Shown: positions 26,407 through 38,175 of the stretch, in pieces | How positions within the stretch are numbered: the first letter of the stretch is position 1 | Layout of the letters: the number at the start of each line of letters is the position of its first letter | From: Paraburkholderia phytofirmans PsJN | Lineage (GTDB): Bacteria; Pseudomonadota; Gammaproteobacteria; Burkholderiales; Burkholderiaceae | Length of the DNA: 64,000 bases | Direction of reading: 5' to 3' | NCBI RefSeq assembly: GCF_000020125.1 | Contig: NC_010681.1 | Location: 3,658,001-3,722,000, forward strand | Notes under the pieces: model-generated | Seen by the model: only the letters and a program-made list of their open reading frames with translations | The model's database searches: none | Told to the model about the DNA's origin: nothing | Program-made: the position numbers and the translations under genes

Positions 26407-26598
26407 GTGTTCCTTCTAGCGAAGCCGCGCGCGGCGACGTGCTCAAGCGTGTACGCTGTCGGGCAGTGTTCGAGGCGCGCGTACGTAATACGCTGAACGT
26501 GGCGCCGGGCCCGTGCATCGTCTACGGTCCCGCTCGAACAAAAACGACAACATCCGCTGCGCACAGCGCGGCGGCCAGGGACCACGGAGGAAGACACG

Positions 26599-27561
26599 AT
26601 GCAATTCGATGCCGAATTGCTGCTGCTCGCCATGGCGCCAGTCTTTCTCGCATGCATCGGCTGGGAGGCGTGGCACCTGCGGCGCACGCGGCCGGGCGCG
26701 CAACTCTATAGCTGGCACGACACGCTCTGCAACGCCGCGCTCGCATTGATGCACCAAGCCGCCGACAAACTCGCGTGGCTTGCCATCATTCCGGTCTACG
26801 CGTTCTTCTACGATCACTATCGCATCTACACATGGCAGGCGAGCTGGGTCTCGTTCGTCGTGCTGTTCATCGCGCAGGATCTGCTCTACTACGTGTTCCA
26901 TCGTTGCAGTCATCGCGTGCGCTGGCTGTGGGCCGCGCATGTCGTGCATCACTCGTCGGAGCGCATGAATTTTTCGACCGCGTTCCGCCAGAGCCTGATG
27001 TATCCGATCGCTGGCATGTGGCTTTTCTGGACGCCGCTCGCCGTGCTCGGTTTTCCGCCGAAGCAGATCGTCGCGATCGTGCTGATCAATCTCGGCTTTC
27101 AGTTTTTCGTGCATACGCAGGCCATCGGCAAACTCGGCTGGCTCGAATACGTGTTCAATACGCCGTCGATCCATCGCGTCCATCACGCGCGCAACGACCG
27201 CTATATCGACCGCAACTATGCCGGCGTGCTGGTGATCTGGGATCGCCTGTTCGGCAGCTATGTCGAGGAAGATTCGCGCGATGCGCCGGTCTACGGCATC
27301 GTCGAACCGCTTCACACTTACAACCCGTTGAAGGCGACGTTTCACGAATGGGCGTCGATGGCGGTCGACTTCGCGCGCGTGCACGGCTGGCGCAACAAAC
27401 TGCGCGCGCTGTTTGCGCCGCCCGCGTGGGCGGCGGATTATCATGCGCGGCTTGCCGCCGGTTCATCGGGAGCGAGCATGGCTTCAGGTGAAAAGCCGGG
27501 CGGGGCAATGCGCGTGAAGCAAGACCATACGGCCGCGTTTCAAACACCACGCAGGCCGTAG
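26599..27561 (+). CDS. Membrane fatty-acid hydroxylase/sterol desaturase family protein
   Basis: Encodes 320 residues with about four membrane segments. The eight-His di-iron set of this superfamily is present: HRCSH (about 100), HVVHHSS (about 112) and HRVHHARN (about 194), with HTYNP region near 245. The family hydroxylates or desaturates lipids, hopanoids or other hydrophobic chains using oxygen; the substrate cannot be named. GGAGGA lies just ahead of the ATG. No redox partner gene is adjacent. The C-terminal 50 residues are polar and variable. Confidence 0.85.
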   Translation: MQFDAELLLLAMAPVFLACIGWEAWHLRRTRPGAQLYSWHDTLCNAALALMHQAADKLAWLAIIPVYAFFYDHYRIYTWQASWVSFVVLFIAQDLLYYVFHRCSHRVRWLWAAHVVHHSSERMNFSTAFRQSLMYPIAGMWLFWTPLAVLGFPPKQIVAIVLINLGFQFFVHTQAIGKLGWLEYVFNTPSIHRVHHARNDRYIDRNYAGVLVIWDRLFGSYVEEDSRDAPVYGIVEPLHTYNPLKATFHEWASMAVDFARVHGWRNKLRALFAPPAWAADYHARLAAGSSGASMASGEKPGGAMRVKQDHTAAFQTPRRP

Positions 27562-27655
27562 AAGATTCTGTAAGCTGTCGTCACGCCGCCTAAGCGGTGG
27601 GCGCTGCCTGCAACACATGGCATAAGGGCCACACATACGAGGAGATGTCGTCAAC

Positions 27656-28906
27656 ATGAAGCAAACAGCATCGCGGAAACAACATTGGCTGCGTGTCACG
27701 CAGATCGCCATGGCCAGCACGGCATTCGCTCTGCTCGCGGCTTGCGGCGGGGGTAGCGACAATAACAACAACGCGAGCAGCACGCCTGCAGGCGGAGTCA
27801 AATTGCAGGTCGTGTCGTTCGGCGACAGCCTGTCGGATGTCGGCACGTATTCGCCGGTCATTCAAGGCAGCTTCGGCGGCGGCCGCTTCACCACGAACCC
27901 GGGTGAAGTGTGGACCCAGAAGGTCGCGGAATACTACGGCGACACGTTGACGCCGGCGTACCTCGGTGGCTTCGGCCAGCCGCTGGTTGCAGCGGGTGGC
28001 TTGGGCTACGCGCAAGGCGGCTCGGACGTCGTCAATGCGCAAGGCCAGGGTTGGGCGCCCAACAACATGGCCGCGACGACCGTGCCGGTCGTGACACAGG
28101 TGGCCAACTACCTGGGCGCGCATACGAGCTTCAACGCGAACCAGCTCGTGCTGATCAATGGCGGCGCGAACGACATCTTCCAGTTCGCGGGAACCACCGC
28201 CAACCTGACGGCGCTCGGCACCGCGCTTCAGACACAGTACCCGCTGCTCGTGCAGGCCGGCAAACTGCCGAACTCGCAGGCAGGTCAGGTGGCGTTTATC
28301 GTCGGCTACCTGCAGCAGCTGGCCAACCCGCAGATCGCGCAGGCCGCCACGCAGCTCGCCGCGCAAGTCCAGAAGATCGTCAACTCGGGCGCGACTCATG
28401 TGGTGGTGTCGACGGTGCCGGACATCGGCAACACGCCGCTCGGCGTCGCCGCCAACGCGAGCACGCCCGGCTCGGCTGCACTGCTGTCCGGCATTACCGC
28501 GGCGTATAACTATCTGCTGGTGCAGAACCTGACGGCGCTCGGCCTGGTGGGGACGGGCAAGGTCATCGTGGCCGACGCGTTCACGTGGATCGATCAACAA
28601 TTGCCGAACTACAAGGCCTTGGGCTTCACGGTTTCGAACACCGGCACGGCGTGTAACCTGACGTCGATGCAGAACAACGCAACCGCGTACGCCACCGCCA
28701 ATCCGAGCGCAACGAACGGGCTGACGCCGGCTCAGTACGGCGCCCAGTTCGGCTCGTCGCTGTTCTGCTCGCCGCAGACTTATACGGTGGCTGGCGCTGA
28801 CCAGACCTATATGTTCGCGGACACGGTGCACCCGAGCACGCATTTGCACGCGCTGTTCGCGCAGTACGTGCAGCAGCAGATCGCTGCGACCGGGTTGGGC
28901 AAGTAA
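27656..28906 (+). CDS. SGNH/GDSL hydrolase lipoprotein
   Basis: Encodes 416 residues. The signal peptide ends with LLAA|CGGGSDNNNN, a lipobox (Cys30) followed by a flexible linker. Block I FGDSLSDVG has the nucleophilic Ser, block III INGGANDIF the oxyanion Asn, and block V FADTVHPSTHLH the catalytic Asp and His. This is an exported esterase or lipase, probably anchored to a membrane by lipid. GAGGAG precedes the ATG. It ends at a strong bidirectional terminator. Substrate is unknown; related proteins act on acyl esters and some are autotransporter-type, but no beta-barrel domain is present here. Confidence 0.9.
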   Translation: MKQTASRKQHWLRVTQIAMASTAFALLAACGGGSDNNNNASSTPAGGVKLQVVSFGDSLSDVGTYSPVIQGSFGGGRFTTNPGEVWTQKVAEYYGDTLTPAYLGGFGQPLVAAGGLGYAQGGSDVVNAQGQGWAPNNMAATTVPVVTQVANYLGAHTSFNANQLVLINGGANDIFQFAGTTANLTALGTALQTQYPLLVQAGKLPNSQAGQVAFIVGYLQQLANPQIAQAATQLAAQVQKIVNSGATHVVVSTVPDIGNTPLGVAANASTPGSAALLSGITAAYNYLLVQNLTALGLVGTGKVIVADAFTWIDQQLPNYKALGFTVSNTGTACNLTSMQNNATAYATANPSATNGLTPAQYGAQFGSSLFCSPQTYTVAGADQTYMFADTVHPSTHLHALFAQYVQQQIAATGLGK

Positions 28907-28925
28907 GCAGGCAAGACGTTGCAGG

Positions 28926-28960
28926 AAAAACGGCGGATCGAGGCTCGATCCGCCGTTTTT
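28926..28960. terminator. Bidirectional Rho-independent terminator
   Basis: CGGCGGATCGAG (28931-28942) pairs with CTCGATCCGCCG (28944-28955), flanked by AAAAA and TTTTT. It serves the GDSL lipoprotein gene rightward and tsaC leftward. Confidence 0.92.
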
Positions 28961-29005
28961 CTTTGCTGTGGTGAACGAGAGTTCCGGCGGCTGATGCAGC
29001 CGGCA

Positions 29006-30046
29006 CTACCCCTGTGCTTCGAACGCAGCGGCCGCCCGGCCAAGCCGGTCATTGACGGCGATCCACTCGATCGTATCCGGCAGCTTTTCGATCAAAATTC
29101 GCGTCACGTTCGCACGATCCAGCGCCCGCAGCAAACCGTACAGTTCGCGCGCATAGACATGCGGATCTTCAGGCGCGGCGATGAAATGCACGCCTTCGGC
29201 GTCGGCCCAACGTCCGGCTCGCGACGCACGCGCCACCAGCGCCACGCGCTCATCCGCTTGCCGTGCGGCAAGCAAAGGCTCCAGCGCGACGAAAGGCAAC
29301 AGCGCCAACGGCGTGCGCGGCGCGTAATGCGCCTTCAACGTGCCCGAAGCCCGCGGCGCAGTTGCGTCCGAGCCGTCCGGCAAGCGCGGCGCCTCGCCGA
29401 GCACGTCGGCGATATCTTGCGGTGTCACACGCCCCGGCCTCAACAACGCCGGAAAACCGCGCGACAAATCCAGAATGGTCGATTCGATACCGACATCCGA
29501 CGCGCCGCCGTCCAGCACATGAATCGCGCCGCCGAACTCGTCGCGCACATGTTGCGCCGTGGTCGGGCTCACATGTCCGAAGCGGTTCGCCGACGGCGCC
29601 GCAACGCCGCCATGTCCGCCGCGCAACGCATTGAACGCATCGAGCAAGGCTTGCGCAACGGGATGCGACGGGCAGCGCAATCCCACCGAATCCTGGCCAC
29701 CGCTCACCGCTGCCGGAATGCGCGCGGCGCGCTTCAGGATCAGCGTGAGCGGGCCCGGCCAGAACGCGTCGATCAACCGCTGCGCTTCTGCAGGCAAACG
29801 CTCGACCCAGTAATTCGGGTCGCCCTGCGGCGCGAGATGCACGATCACCGGATGATTCGCCGGCCTGCCCTTCGCCGCGTAAATGCGAGCGACCGCGTCG
29901 GGACTCTCGGCGTCGCCGCCGAGACCATAGACCGTCTCCGTGGGAAACGCGACGAGCTCGCCCGCGTCGAGCAGCGCCGCCGCGTGTTCGATCTGCTCGG
30001 CGCTCACAGGCAATGCGCCTTCGGCGTGTTTCTGTTGATCCGGCAT
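29006..30046 (-). CDS. tsaC: L-threonylcarbamoyladenylate synthase (Sua5/TsaC family)
   Basis: Encodes 346 residues, the long Sua5 form. The YrdC domain (about 15-210) has AFPTETVYGLGGDA, KGRPANHPVIVH and APSANRFGHVSPT, binding threonine, bicarbonate and ATP. The C-terminal Sua5 domain (about 240-345) begins near KAHYAPRTPL. It makes threonylcarbamoyl-AMP for the t6A modification at position 37 of ANN-decoding tRNAs. Its ATG lies 11 bases after the purK stop, so the two are co-transcribed. Confidence 0.94.
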   Translation of the reverse strand: MPDQQKHAEGALPVSAEQIEHAAALLDAGELVAFPTETVYGLGGDAESPDAVARIYAAKGRPANHPVIVHLAPQGDPNYWVERLPAEAQRLIDAFWPGPLTLILKRAARIPAAVSGGQDSVGLRCPSHPVAQALLDAFNALRGGHGGVAAPSANRFGHVSPTTAQHVRDEFGGAIHVLDGGASDVGIESTILDLSRGFPALLRPGRVTPQDIADVLGEAPRLPDGSDATAPRASGTLKAHYAPRTPLALLPFVALEPLLAARQADERVALVARASRAGRWADAEGVHFIAAPEDPHVYARELYGLLRALDRANVTRILIEKLPDTIEWIAVNDRLGRAAAAFEAQG

Positions 30047-30056
30047 GGTGCTCGTG

Positions 30057-31358
<1,302 letters not shown>

Positions 31359-31371
31359 TCAGTCTGTGCGC

Positions 31372-31890
31372 TTACAGCGCCGGCAACACCATGGCGTGAG
31401 CCGCTTCGTTCTGGCGCACGCGGAACGCAGCCAGCTTCTGCGCGTACTCGTCGCTCGTACCGCTCAGGAGCGACACGGCGAACAGCGCCGCGTTCGCCGC
31501 GCCTGCTTCACCGATCGCAAACGTGGCAACCGGCACGCCCTTGGGCATCTGCACGATCGAATGCAACGAATCCACGCCCTTCAGGTACTTGCTCGCCACC
31601 GGCACGCCGAGCACCGGCACCGTGGTCTTGGCAGCCAGCATGCCCGGCAGATGCGCCGCGCCGCCCGCACCGGCGATGATCGCGCGAATGCCGCGCTCGC
31701 GCGCACTTTCAGCATAGGCGAACATTTCGTCGGGCATGCGGTGCGCGGACACGACCTTGGCCTCGTAGGGCACGCCGAATTCCTGCAGAACGGCCACGGC
31801 GTTCTTCATCACTTCCCAGTCGGAACTGGAGCCCATCAGCACGCCGATCACCGGCGCGCCATGCGTATGGGCGGTTTGTGCTTCATTCAT
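31372..31890 (-). CDS. purE: N5-carboxyaminoimidazole ribonucleotide mutase
   Basis: Encodes 172 residues. [12 protein letters not shown] binds the phosphate of the substrate, VVSAHRMPD contains the catalytic His, and [14 protein letters not shown] forms the active site. The enzyme shifts the carboxyl group of N5-CAIR to C4, giving CAIR. Small octameric cytoplasmic protein. It precedes purK by 118 bases on the same strand, and purC lies further upstream, placing three consecutive purine genes together. Confidence 0.96.
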   Translation of the reverse strand: MNEAQTAHTHGAPVIGVLMGSSSDWEVMKNAVAVLQEFGVPYEAKVVSAHRMPDEMFAYAESARERGIRAIIAGAGGAAHLPGMLAAKTTVPVLGVPVASKYLKGVDSLHSIVQMPKGVPVATFAIGEAGAANAALFAVSLLSGTSDEYAQKLAAFRVRQNEAAHAMVLPAL

Positions 31891-32121
31891 CTTACGGCTT
31901 CCTTGTTTCTTGAGAGCGCCTGCGCACCCATCGCTTCGCGCCAGGCCTTTCGAGGGAATCTCCCAAGGAGACTTCCCGCGGGGCGGAAAACTCGCCGAGG
32001 TGCGGCGTTCTGCTTAAAGCGCCTCCGAACCTGTCGCCTGGCAGCAATCGCCCGGCGCGTGCGAAATCACGAGGCCGCCCCGCGCTTTCTCACGCGGCGC
32101 GAATCCAACGGCTGTGCGCAA

Positions 32122-33012
32122 TCAGGCGAGCTTGTGTCCGGTCAGGCGTTCGAGCGCTTCCTGATACTTTTCGCCCGTCTTCGTGACCACGTCGTCCGGC
32201 AGCTTCGGTGCCGGCGGCTCTTTCTTCCACGGCTGGGTTTCGAGCCAGTCGCGCACGAACTGCTTGTCGAACGACGGCGGGTTGGTGCCGACCTGATACT
32301 GGTCGGCCGGCCAGAAGCGCGACGAATCCGCGGTCAACGCCTCGTCCATCAGATACAGCTTGCCGTGATTGTCCAGGCCGAACTCGAACTTCGTATCCGC
32401 GATGATGATGCCGCGCGTGGCCGCGTAGTCAGCCGCTTCCTTGTATAGCTTGATCGAGATGTCGCGGATCGTGGCCGACAGTTCGGTGCCGATGCGGCGC
32501 TCCATCTCGTTGTAGGTGATGTTTTCGTCGTGATGGCCCATTTCGGCCTTGGCCGCCGGCGTGAAGATCGGCTCGGGCAGTTTCTGTGCGTTTTGCAGAC
32601 CCGGCGGCAGTTCGACGCCGCACACCGAGCCGGTTGCCTGGTAGTCTTTCCAGCCGCTGCCGGCCAGATAGCCTCGCACCACGGCTTCGACGAGGATCGG
32701 TTCCAGACGCTTCACGACGACCGCGCGGCCCTTGACCTGCTCGACTTCGTCGGCCGCCACCACGGATTCAGGCGCGACGCCCGTCAGGTGGTTCGGCACC
32801 ACATGCTTCAGTTTCTCGAACCAGAAGTTCGCCATTTCGTTGAGCACGCGTCCCTTATTCGGAATCGGCTCGCCCATGATGACGTCGAACGCCGACAGAC
32901 GGTCGGTCGTGACGATCAGCAACTGGTCGTTGCCCACCGCATAGTTGTCGCGGACTTTACCGCGGCCGAGCAACGGCAGCGAGCGGAGCGTGGATTCGTA
33001 GAGGGTAGACAT
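32122..33012 (-). CDS. purC: SAICAR synthase (phosphoribosylaminoimidazole-succinocarboxamide synthase)
   Basis: Encodes 296 residues. [30 protein letters not shown] is the N-terminal ATP-binding signature; [19 protein letters not shown] and LIDT-like [10 protein letters not shown] are other family motifs. It joins CAIR and aspartate using ATP. The size fits the long form common in Burkholderia. It lies 231 bases upstream of purE on the same strand; whether one transcript spans both is not clear. Confidence 0.96.
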   Translation of the reverse strand: MSTLYESTLRSLPLLGRGKVRDNYAVGNDQLLIVTTDRLSAFDVIMGEPIPNKGRVLNEMANFWFEKLKHVVPNHLTGVAPESVVAADEVEQVKGRAVVVKRLEPILVEAVVRGYLAGSGWKDYQATGSVCGVELPPGLQNAQKLPEPIFTPAAKAEMGHHDENITYNEMERRIGTELSATIRDISIKLYKEAADYAATRGIIIADTKFEFGLDNHGKLYLMDEALTADSSRFWPADQYQVGTNPPSFDKQFVRDWLETQPWKKEPPAPKLPDDVVTKTGEKYQEALERLTGHKLA

Positions 33013-33052
33013 CGTCTTGGTTCGCTAAAAGTGAGGCAAAAAGTGTGACCGG

Positions 33053-33095
33053 AACAAAAGGGAAACGCCGTTCCCCGGATGATGCGGGAACGGCG
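33053..33095 (-). terminator. Rho-independent terminator of fba
   Basis: CGCCGTTCCC (33066-33075) pairs with GGGAACGGCG (33086-33095). Reading leftward, TTTCCCTTTTGTT follows. It lies between fba and purC. A second small hairpin, CCTGGCC-AAAC-GGCCAGG at 33109-33126, is adjacent. Confidence 0.8.
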
Positions 33096-33144
33096 GTCTA
33101 ACGACAACCTGGCCAAACGGCCAGGCGCGGAGCCTGTTGACAGC

Positions 33145-34209
33145 TTAGCGGACGACTTGCGAAAGCTCGCCTGCTTTGTACTTCTCCGCGATTTTATCAA
33201 GCGAAACCGGCTTGATCTTGCCAGCCTGGCCTTCGCAGCCGAATTGCGTGTAGCGCTCGACACAGATCTTCATCGCCGCTTCGCGCGCCGGCTTGAGGTA
33301 ATCGCGCGGATCGAACTTGCTCGGGTTGGTCGCCATGTAGCGGCGGATCGCGCCGGTGATGGCCAGTCGCAGGTCGGTGTCGATATTGACCTTGCGCACG
33401 CCGTTCTTGATGCCTTCCTGAATTTCCTCGACCGGCACGCCGTAGGTTTCCTTCATGTCGCCGCCGAATTCGCGGATTTCCGCCAGCAGTTCCTGCGGCA
33501 CCGACGACGAACCGTGCATCACCAGATGGGTGTTCGGAATGCGCTGGTGGATTTCCTTGATGCGCTGGATCGACAGAATATCGCCCGTGGGCTTCTTGCT
33601 GAACTTGTACGCGCCGTGCGACGTACCGATCGCGATGGCCAGCGCGTCGCACTGGGTCAGCTTGACGAAATCGGCAGCCTGCTCCGGGTCGGTCAACAAC
33701 TGCTCGCGCGTCATCGTGCCTTCCGCGCCGTGGCCGTCTTCCTTGTCGCCCTTCATGGTTTCCAGCGATCCGAGCACGCCCAGTTCCGCCTCCACCGTGA
33801 TGCCGATCGAGTGAGCCGCTTCCACGACCTTGCGCGACACGTCCACGTTGTACTCGTACGACGCGACCGTCTTGCCGTCGGCTTCGAGCGAACCGTCCAT
33901 CATCACGCTGGTGAAACCGCTGCGGATCGCCGCCATGCAGACAGCCGGCGACTGGCCGTGATCCTGGTGCATCACGACCGGAATGTGCGGATACGACTCG
34001 ACCGCGGCTTCGATCAGATGACGCAGGAACGCTTCGCCCGCGTACTTACGCGCGCCGGCCGAGGCCTGCATGATGACCGGAGCGTTGACCTTGTCGGCCG
34101 CCGCCATGATCGCCTGAACCTGCTCCAGATTGTTCACGTTGAATGCCGGAAGACCGTAGCCGTTTTCAGCGGCGTGGTCCAGCAGTTGACGCATTGATAC
34201 GAGAGGCAT
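33145..34209 (-). CDS. fba: Class II fructose-bisphosphate aldolase
   Basis: Encodes 354 residues, the length of the Calvin/gluconeogenic class IIB group. [12 protein letters not shown] supplies zinc and catalytic residues, [12 protein letters not shown] another ligand set, and [10 protein letters not shown] and NIDTDLRLA bind substrate phosphates. It splits fructose-1,6-bisphosphate to DHAP and GAP, or runs in reverse. GGAG eight bases before the ATG at 34209 sets the start. It follows pyk and pgk on the same strand, a glycolytic cluster. Confidence 0.96.
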   Translation of the reverse strand: MPLVSMRQLLDHAAENGYGLPAFNVNNLEQVQAIMAAADKVNAPVIMQASAGARKYAGEAFLRHLIEAAVESYPHIPVVMHQDHGQSPAVCMAAIRSGFTSVMMDGSLEADGKTVASYEYNVDVSRKVVEAAHSIGITVEAELGVLGSLETMKGDKEDGHGAEGTMTREQLLTDPEQAADFVKLTQCDALAIAIGTSHGAYKFSKKPTGDILSIQRIKEIHQRIPNTHLVMHGSSSVPQELLAEIREFGGDMKETYGVPVEEIQEGIKNGVRKVNIDTDLRLAITGAIRRYMATNPSKFDPRDYLKPAREAAMKICVERYTQFGCEGQAGKIKPVSLDKIAEKYKAGELSQVVR

Positions 34210-34489
34210 GCAATAACTCCATAGATTGAAACGAAATCTTGTGCCGTCGGCATCTTTTTTTGGGCGAGTTGGTCTCGGAGCAAGCTGCATACCCGTTCAC
34301 ACGGTCTCTAAAGCGCGGAGCGGTCCTTACCGCTCAACGCGCGATTGGAGCCTGTGCGCCGCCTCTCGCGGAGCATGGCAGCCTGCTGCGGCCAATCAAG
34401 TTTGACGCAGAGCGTGCCGATCGAGCAGAGCGCGTGTCGATCGGCGCCAGCGCTTCAGCACCGACCCCGATCGCACGCACCGCGCGCAC

Positions 34490-35926
34490 TCAATACGGCT
34501 CGCCGACCCGTACGATCTTCAGCGTATTCGTGCCGCCGGCCTGCCCCATCGGCTCGCCAACGGTCAGCACCACCATATCGCCGCGCGACGCGTAACCCTT
34601 GCTGACCACCGTCTCCAACGCCTGCTGCAACGCCGTGTCGCGATCAGTGTTGGTGTCCAGGTGCAGCGAAGTCACGTTGCGATACAACGCCATGGCCCGC
34701 TCGCTGCCGACTCGCGGCGTGAGCGCGAAAATCGGCACGTGGGTCCAGTGACGCGACATCCACAACGCGGTCGAGCCGGATTCGGTCAACGCCACGATCG
34801 CCTTCGCGCCGAGATGGAAAGCCGTGAACAGCGCGCCCATCGCGATCGACTGGTCGATCCGCGTGAACGTGCGGTCGAGGAAATCCTTGTCCAGCTCCGA
34901 CTGCTCCGACTTCTCGGCTTCGACACAGATCGCCGCCATGGTTTCGATGGTCTGCACCGGATACTTGCCCGCCGCCGATTCCGCCGACAGCATCACCGCG
35001 TCCGTGCCATCCAGCACGGCGTTGGCAACGTCCGACACTTCGGCGCGGGTCGGCACCGGCGCGTGGATCATCGACTCCATCATTTGCGTGGCGGTGATCA
35101 CGAACTTGTTCGATTCGCGCGCCATACGGATCATCCGCTTTTGCAGCGCGGGGACTGCGGCATTCCCCACTTCCACGGCCAGATCGCCGCGCGCGACCAT
35201 GATGCCGTCCGACGCGTCGAGAATGCCCTGCAGCGCCGGAATGGCTTCCGCGCGCTCGATCTTGGCGATCATCTTCGGCTTGATGCCGAACGGCGCGCCG
35301 GCGATGTTCGCCAACTGGCGGGCCATTTCCATGTCGGTGGCGTTCTTCGGGAACGATACCGCGACATAATCCACGCCGAGCGACATGGCGGTGCGGATGT
35401 CTTCCATGTCCTTCGCGGTCAGCGCGGGCGCGGACAGGCCGCCGCCCTGGCGGTTGATGCCCTTGTTGTTCGACAGCTCGCCGCCGATCTTGACGACGGT
35501 GTGGATCTCGTTGCCGATCACGCGCGAAACGTTCAGCACGATCAGGCCGTCGTTGAGCAACAGCACGTCGCCCGGTTTCAGGTCGCGCGGCAGGTCCTTG
35601 TAGTCCAGACCGGCGCGCTGCTCGTTACCGAGTTCGCAGTCGGCGTCGAGCACAAACGGCTCGCCGGCGACCAGCATGATCTTGCCGTTTTCAAATTTGC
35701 CGACCCGGATTTTCGGGCCTTGCAGGTCCGCCATGATGGCGACTTCGCGGCCGGCCTGACGGGCCGCCTCGCGCACGAATTCGGCGCGCTGGCGGTGGTC
35801 GTCGGCGGTGCCGTGCGAGAAATTGAGCCGCACCACGTCCAGCCCTGCCTGAATCATTTGCAGCAGGATTTCCGGCGTATTGGAAGCCGGGCCGATGGTG
35901 GCGACAATCTTGGTGGCGCGATGCAT
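34490..35926 (-). CDS. pyk: Pyruvate kinase
   Basis: Encodes 478 residues. RATKIVATIGPAS starts the barrel, LNFSHGTADDH and MADLQGPKIRVG follow, and MIAKIERAEAI plus MVARGDLAVEVG hold the Lys and metal ligands; ATQMMESM is also conserved. The C-terminal regulatory domain is about 350-478. It transfers phosphate from PEP to ADP. GAGGAG before the ATG at 35926 strongly marks the start, although the reading frame remains open for another 153 codons upstream, to the end of pgk. Confidence 0.95.
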   Translation of the reverse strand: MHRATKIVATIGPASNTPEILLQMIQAGLDVVRLNFSHGTADDHRQRAEFVREAARQAGREVAIMADLQGPKIRVGKFENGKIMLVAGEPFVLDADCELGNEQRAGLDYKDLPRDLKPGDVLLLNDGLIVLNVSRVIGNEIHTVVKIGGELSNNKGINRQGGGLSAPALTAKDMEDIRTAMSLGVDYVAVSFPKNATDMEMARQLANIAGAPFGIKPKMIAKIERAEAIPALQGILDASDGIMVARGDLAVEVGNAAVPALQKRMIRMARESNKFVITATQMMESMIHAPVPTRAEVSDVANAVLDGTDAVMLSAESAAGKYPVQTIETMAAICVEAEKSEQSELDKDFLDRTFTRIDQSIAMGALFTAFHLGAKAIVALTESGSTALWMSRHWTHVPIFALTPRVGSERAMALYRNVTSLHLDTNTDRDTALQQALETVVSKGYASRGDMVVLTVGEPMGQAGGTNTLKIVRVGEPY

Positions 35927-36386
35927 GAGTCTCCTCGTCTGGGTGAGATCGCTGGAAAGAGCGCTGCGAGTCGGATGCGGAGGCTGCGCACCGAAGGATG
36001 CTGCCGGGGGCTGCGCGCCGGTTGAAACCAGCGTCGCTTTATTGGATGAAGCGGTGTTCGAGACCAGCACGGGGGGTGCCGGTGGCGGGGCGAGTTCTTC
36101 GTCGGGGAGTTCTGCGGATGGGGAGGCGGTTTGCACAGCATCTGCGCTGGACAATTCCGCTGTCTCACCGGCAGTGGTCAACTCCGCGAGCGCGAGGGAC
36201 GCCCCGGATTCTTCTTGCTGCTGTTCGGCGCTAACCGGGCCGGTCGCGAATTCAAACGCGGGATCGGCCGCTGCCGGAGTGGCGGCGGAGCGCGCCGCGC
36301 GCTCCCCTGCCGATGCTGCTGCGGTGTTGCGCGGCTTGCCGCCGCGCGCTTTTGCAGACTTTGCCGTTGGGGAGCGCGTCGTCACA
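35927..36386 (-). other. Open in-frame stretch between pgk and pyk (Ala/Pro/Ser-rich if translated)
   Basis: The 460 bases between the pgk stop and the pyk start stay open in the pyk frame. A GTG at 36385, touching the pgk stop, could start a run rich in Ala, Ser, Pro and Glu with no known domain. The strong ribosome site at the pyk ATG argues that pyk starts there, so this is either an untranslated spacer or a disordered extension or small protein. I see no terminator or tRNA in it. Confidence 0.4.
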
Positions 36387-37580
36387 TTAAGCCCGCGATT
36401 CCAGAACGTCGACAGCGGGCAGCTTCTTGCCTTCGAGGAACTCGAGAAAGGCGCCGCCGCCCGTCGAGATATAGCTGACCTTGTCGTGGATGCCGTACTT
36501 GGCGATCGCCGCGAGCGTGTCGCCGCCGCCGGCAATCGAGAACGCCGACGACTTGGCGATCGCATCCGCCAGCGTTTTGGTGCCGTTGCCGAACTGGTCG
36601 AATTCGAACACGCCGACCGGGCCGTTCCACACGATCGTGCCGGCTTTTTCCAGTTGCGCGGCGAGCACCTTGGCCGTTTCCGGTCCGATGTCGAGGATCA
36701 TGTCGTCGTCTTGAACGTCGGCGACGGCCTTAATTTCGGCCTTGGCGGTCGGCGAAAACTCTTTGGCCGTGACCACGTCGGTCGGGATCGGCACCGAGGC
36801 GCCGCGCGCTTTCGCGGCGTCGATGATGGCTTTGGCTTCGTTCACCAGATCGGCCTCGGCGAGCGACTTGCCGATCTTCAGGCCGGCAGCCAGCATGAAG
36901 GTGTTGGCGATGCCGCCGCCCACGATCAGCTGATCGACCTTGTCGGCCAGCGACTTCAGAATGGTCAGCTTGGTGGAAACCTTCGAGCCGGCGACGATCG
37001 CCACCAGCGGACGCTTCGGCGCGCCCAGCGCCTTGCCGAGCGCTTCGAGTTCGGCGGCCAGCAGCGGGCCGGCGCACGCGACGGGCGCGTATTTGGCGAT
37101 GCCGTGCGTGGTGGCTTCAGCGCGGTGCGCGGTGCCGAACGCATCGTTCACGTAGATGTCGCAGAGCTTCGCCATTTTCTGCGCGAGCTCGTCGGAATCC
37201 TTCTTTTCGCCCTTATTGACGCGGCAGTTTTCCAGCAACACGACCGAGCCCGGCGCGACGTTCACGCCATTTTCGACCCAGTTTGCCACCAGCGGCACGT
37301 CACGGCCGAGCAGTTCGGCCAGCCGCTTCGCGACCGGCGCCAGCGAATCTTCCGGCTTGAAATCGCCTTCGGTCGGACGGCCCAGGTGTGACGTGACCAT
37401 CACGGCGGCGCCTGCATCGAGCGAGGCCTTGATGGCCGGCACGGAGGCGCGGATACGGGTGTCTTCGGTGATGTTGCCTTGATCGTCCTGCGGCACGTTC
37501 AGATCGGCGCGGATGAACACGCGTTTGCCGGATAGCTGGCCTTCGGCGATCAGATCGGAGAGACGCAATACCTTGTTCAT
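36387..37580 (-). CDS. pgk: Phosphoglycerate kinase
   Basis: Encodes 397 residues. [15 protein letters not shown] near the N-terminus is the PGK signature; [36 protein letters not shown] and the nucleotide-binding [10 protein letters not shown] and [13 protein letters not shown] follow. It transfers phosphate between 1,3-bisphosphoglycerate and ADP. pyk and fba follow on the same strand. No strong ribosome site is visible before the ATG, but the N-terminus [10 protein letters not shown] is standard. Confidence 0.96.
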   Translation of the reverse strand: MNKVLRLSDLIAEGQLSGKRVFIRADLNVPQDDQGNITEDTRIRASVPAIKASLDAGAAVMVTSHLGRPTEGDFKPEDSLAPVAKRLAELLGRDVPLVANWVENGVNVAPGSVVLLENCRVNKGEKKDSDELAQKMAKLCDIYVNDAFGTAHRAEATTHGIAKYAPVACAGPLLAAELEALGKALGAPKRPLVAIVAGSKVSTKLTILKSLADKVDQLIVGGGIANTFMLAAGLKIGKSLAEADLVNEAKAIIDAAKARGASVPIPTDVVTAKEFSPTAKAEIKAVADVQDDDMILDIGPETAKVLAAQLEKAGTIVWNGPVGVFEFDQFGNGTKTLADAIAKSSAFSIAGGGDTLAAIAKYGIHDKVSYISTGGGAFLEFLEGKKLPAVDVLESRA

Positions 37581-37851
37581 GGGCGTGTGTGTGCGAGTTG
37601 ATGGGAAGGCGGTGGCGGACGGCGCGCGGCACTTAAGCGCGGTGAACTCCAGCGCTCAGGCACGGCAGCGGCTCCACTGAAGGGGTGCCGACGGCAGAGC
37701 CGCGGCCCGCGCGCCCTGCAGCGGCGCGCTTATCCCGGAAAACAAGCATTTTAACTGATCCACACAGCCTTCTGACCCGCGACCGGGCGAATGTCCCGTA
37801 TTTGGAGCCAAGGGCGCTGACGCCGCAACGCATCATTTCCTGCCTCTTCAA

Positions 37852-38175
37852 TCACATGAAGAGGCGCAACAGCGTGAACACGACCATTCCGACGACAATC
37901 GTGCCGAGCATGGTGCGCCGCCACAAAAACCACGCGAGACCCGCCAGCGTGGCGTAGAACTCATGATTCGACGGCGCGAACGACAAACCGTCGGGCGTCG
38001 CCAGTACGTCCGGCAGAACCACGGCGGCGAGTGCCGCAGCCGGCGCATAACGCAGCATGCGCTGCACTCGCGCCGGCAAAACGGTGCGTTCGCCGCCGAT
38101 TAGAAACATCGCGCGTGTCACGGTGGTGACCAAGGTCATGCCGAAAATGGCCAGCCAGATCTGCGTGGATGTCAT
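37852..38175 (-). CDS. azlD: AzlD-family branched-chain amino acid transport protein
   Basis: Encodes 107 residues with three or four hydrophobic helices. The stretch GMTLVTTVTRAMFLIGGE and LRYAPAAALAAVVLPDVL match the AzlD family. It is the small subunit working with AzlC in export of branched-chain amino acids or analogues. Its ATG overlaps the azlC stop (ATGA), so the two are coupled. It ends about 270 bases before the pgk start. Confidence 0.9.
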   Translation of the reverse strand: MTSTQIWLAIFGMTLVTTVTRAMFLIGGERTVLPARVQRMLRYAPAAALAAVVLPDVLATPDGLSFAPSNHEFYATLAGLAWFLWRRTMLGTIVVGMVVFTLLRLFM

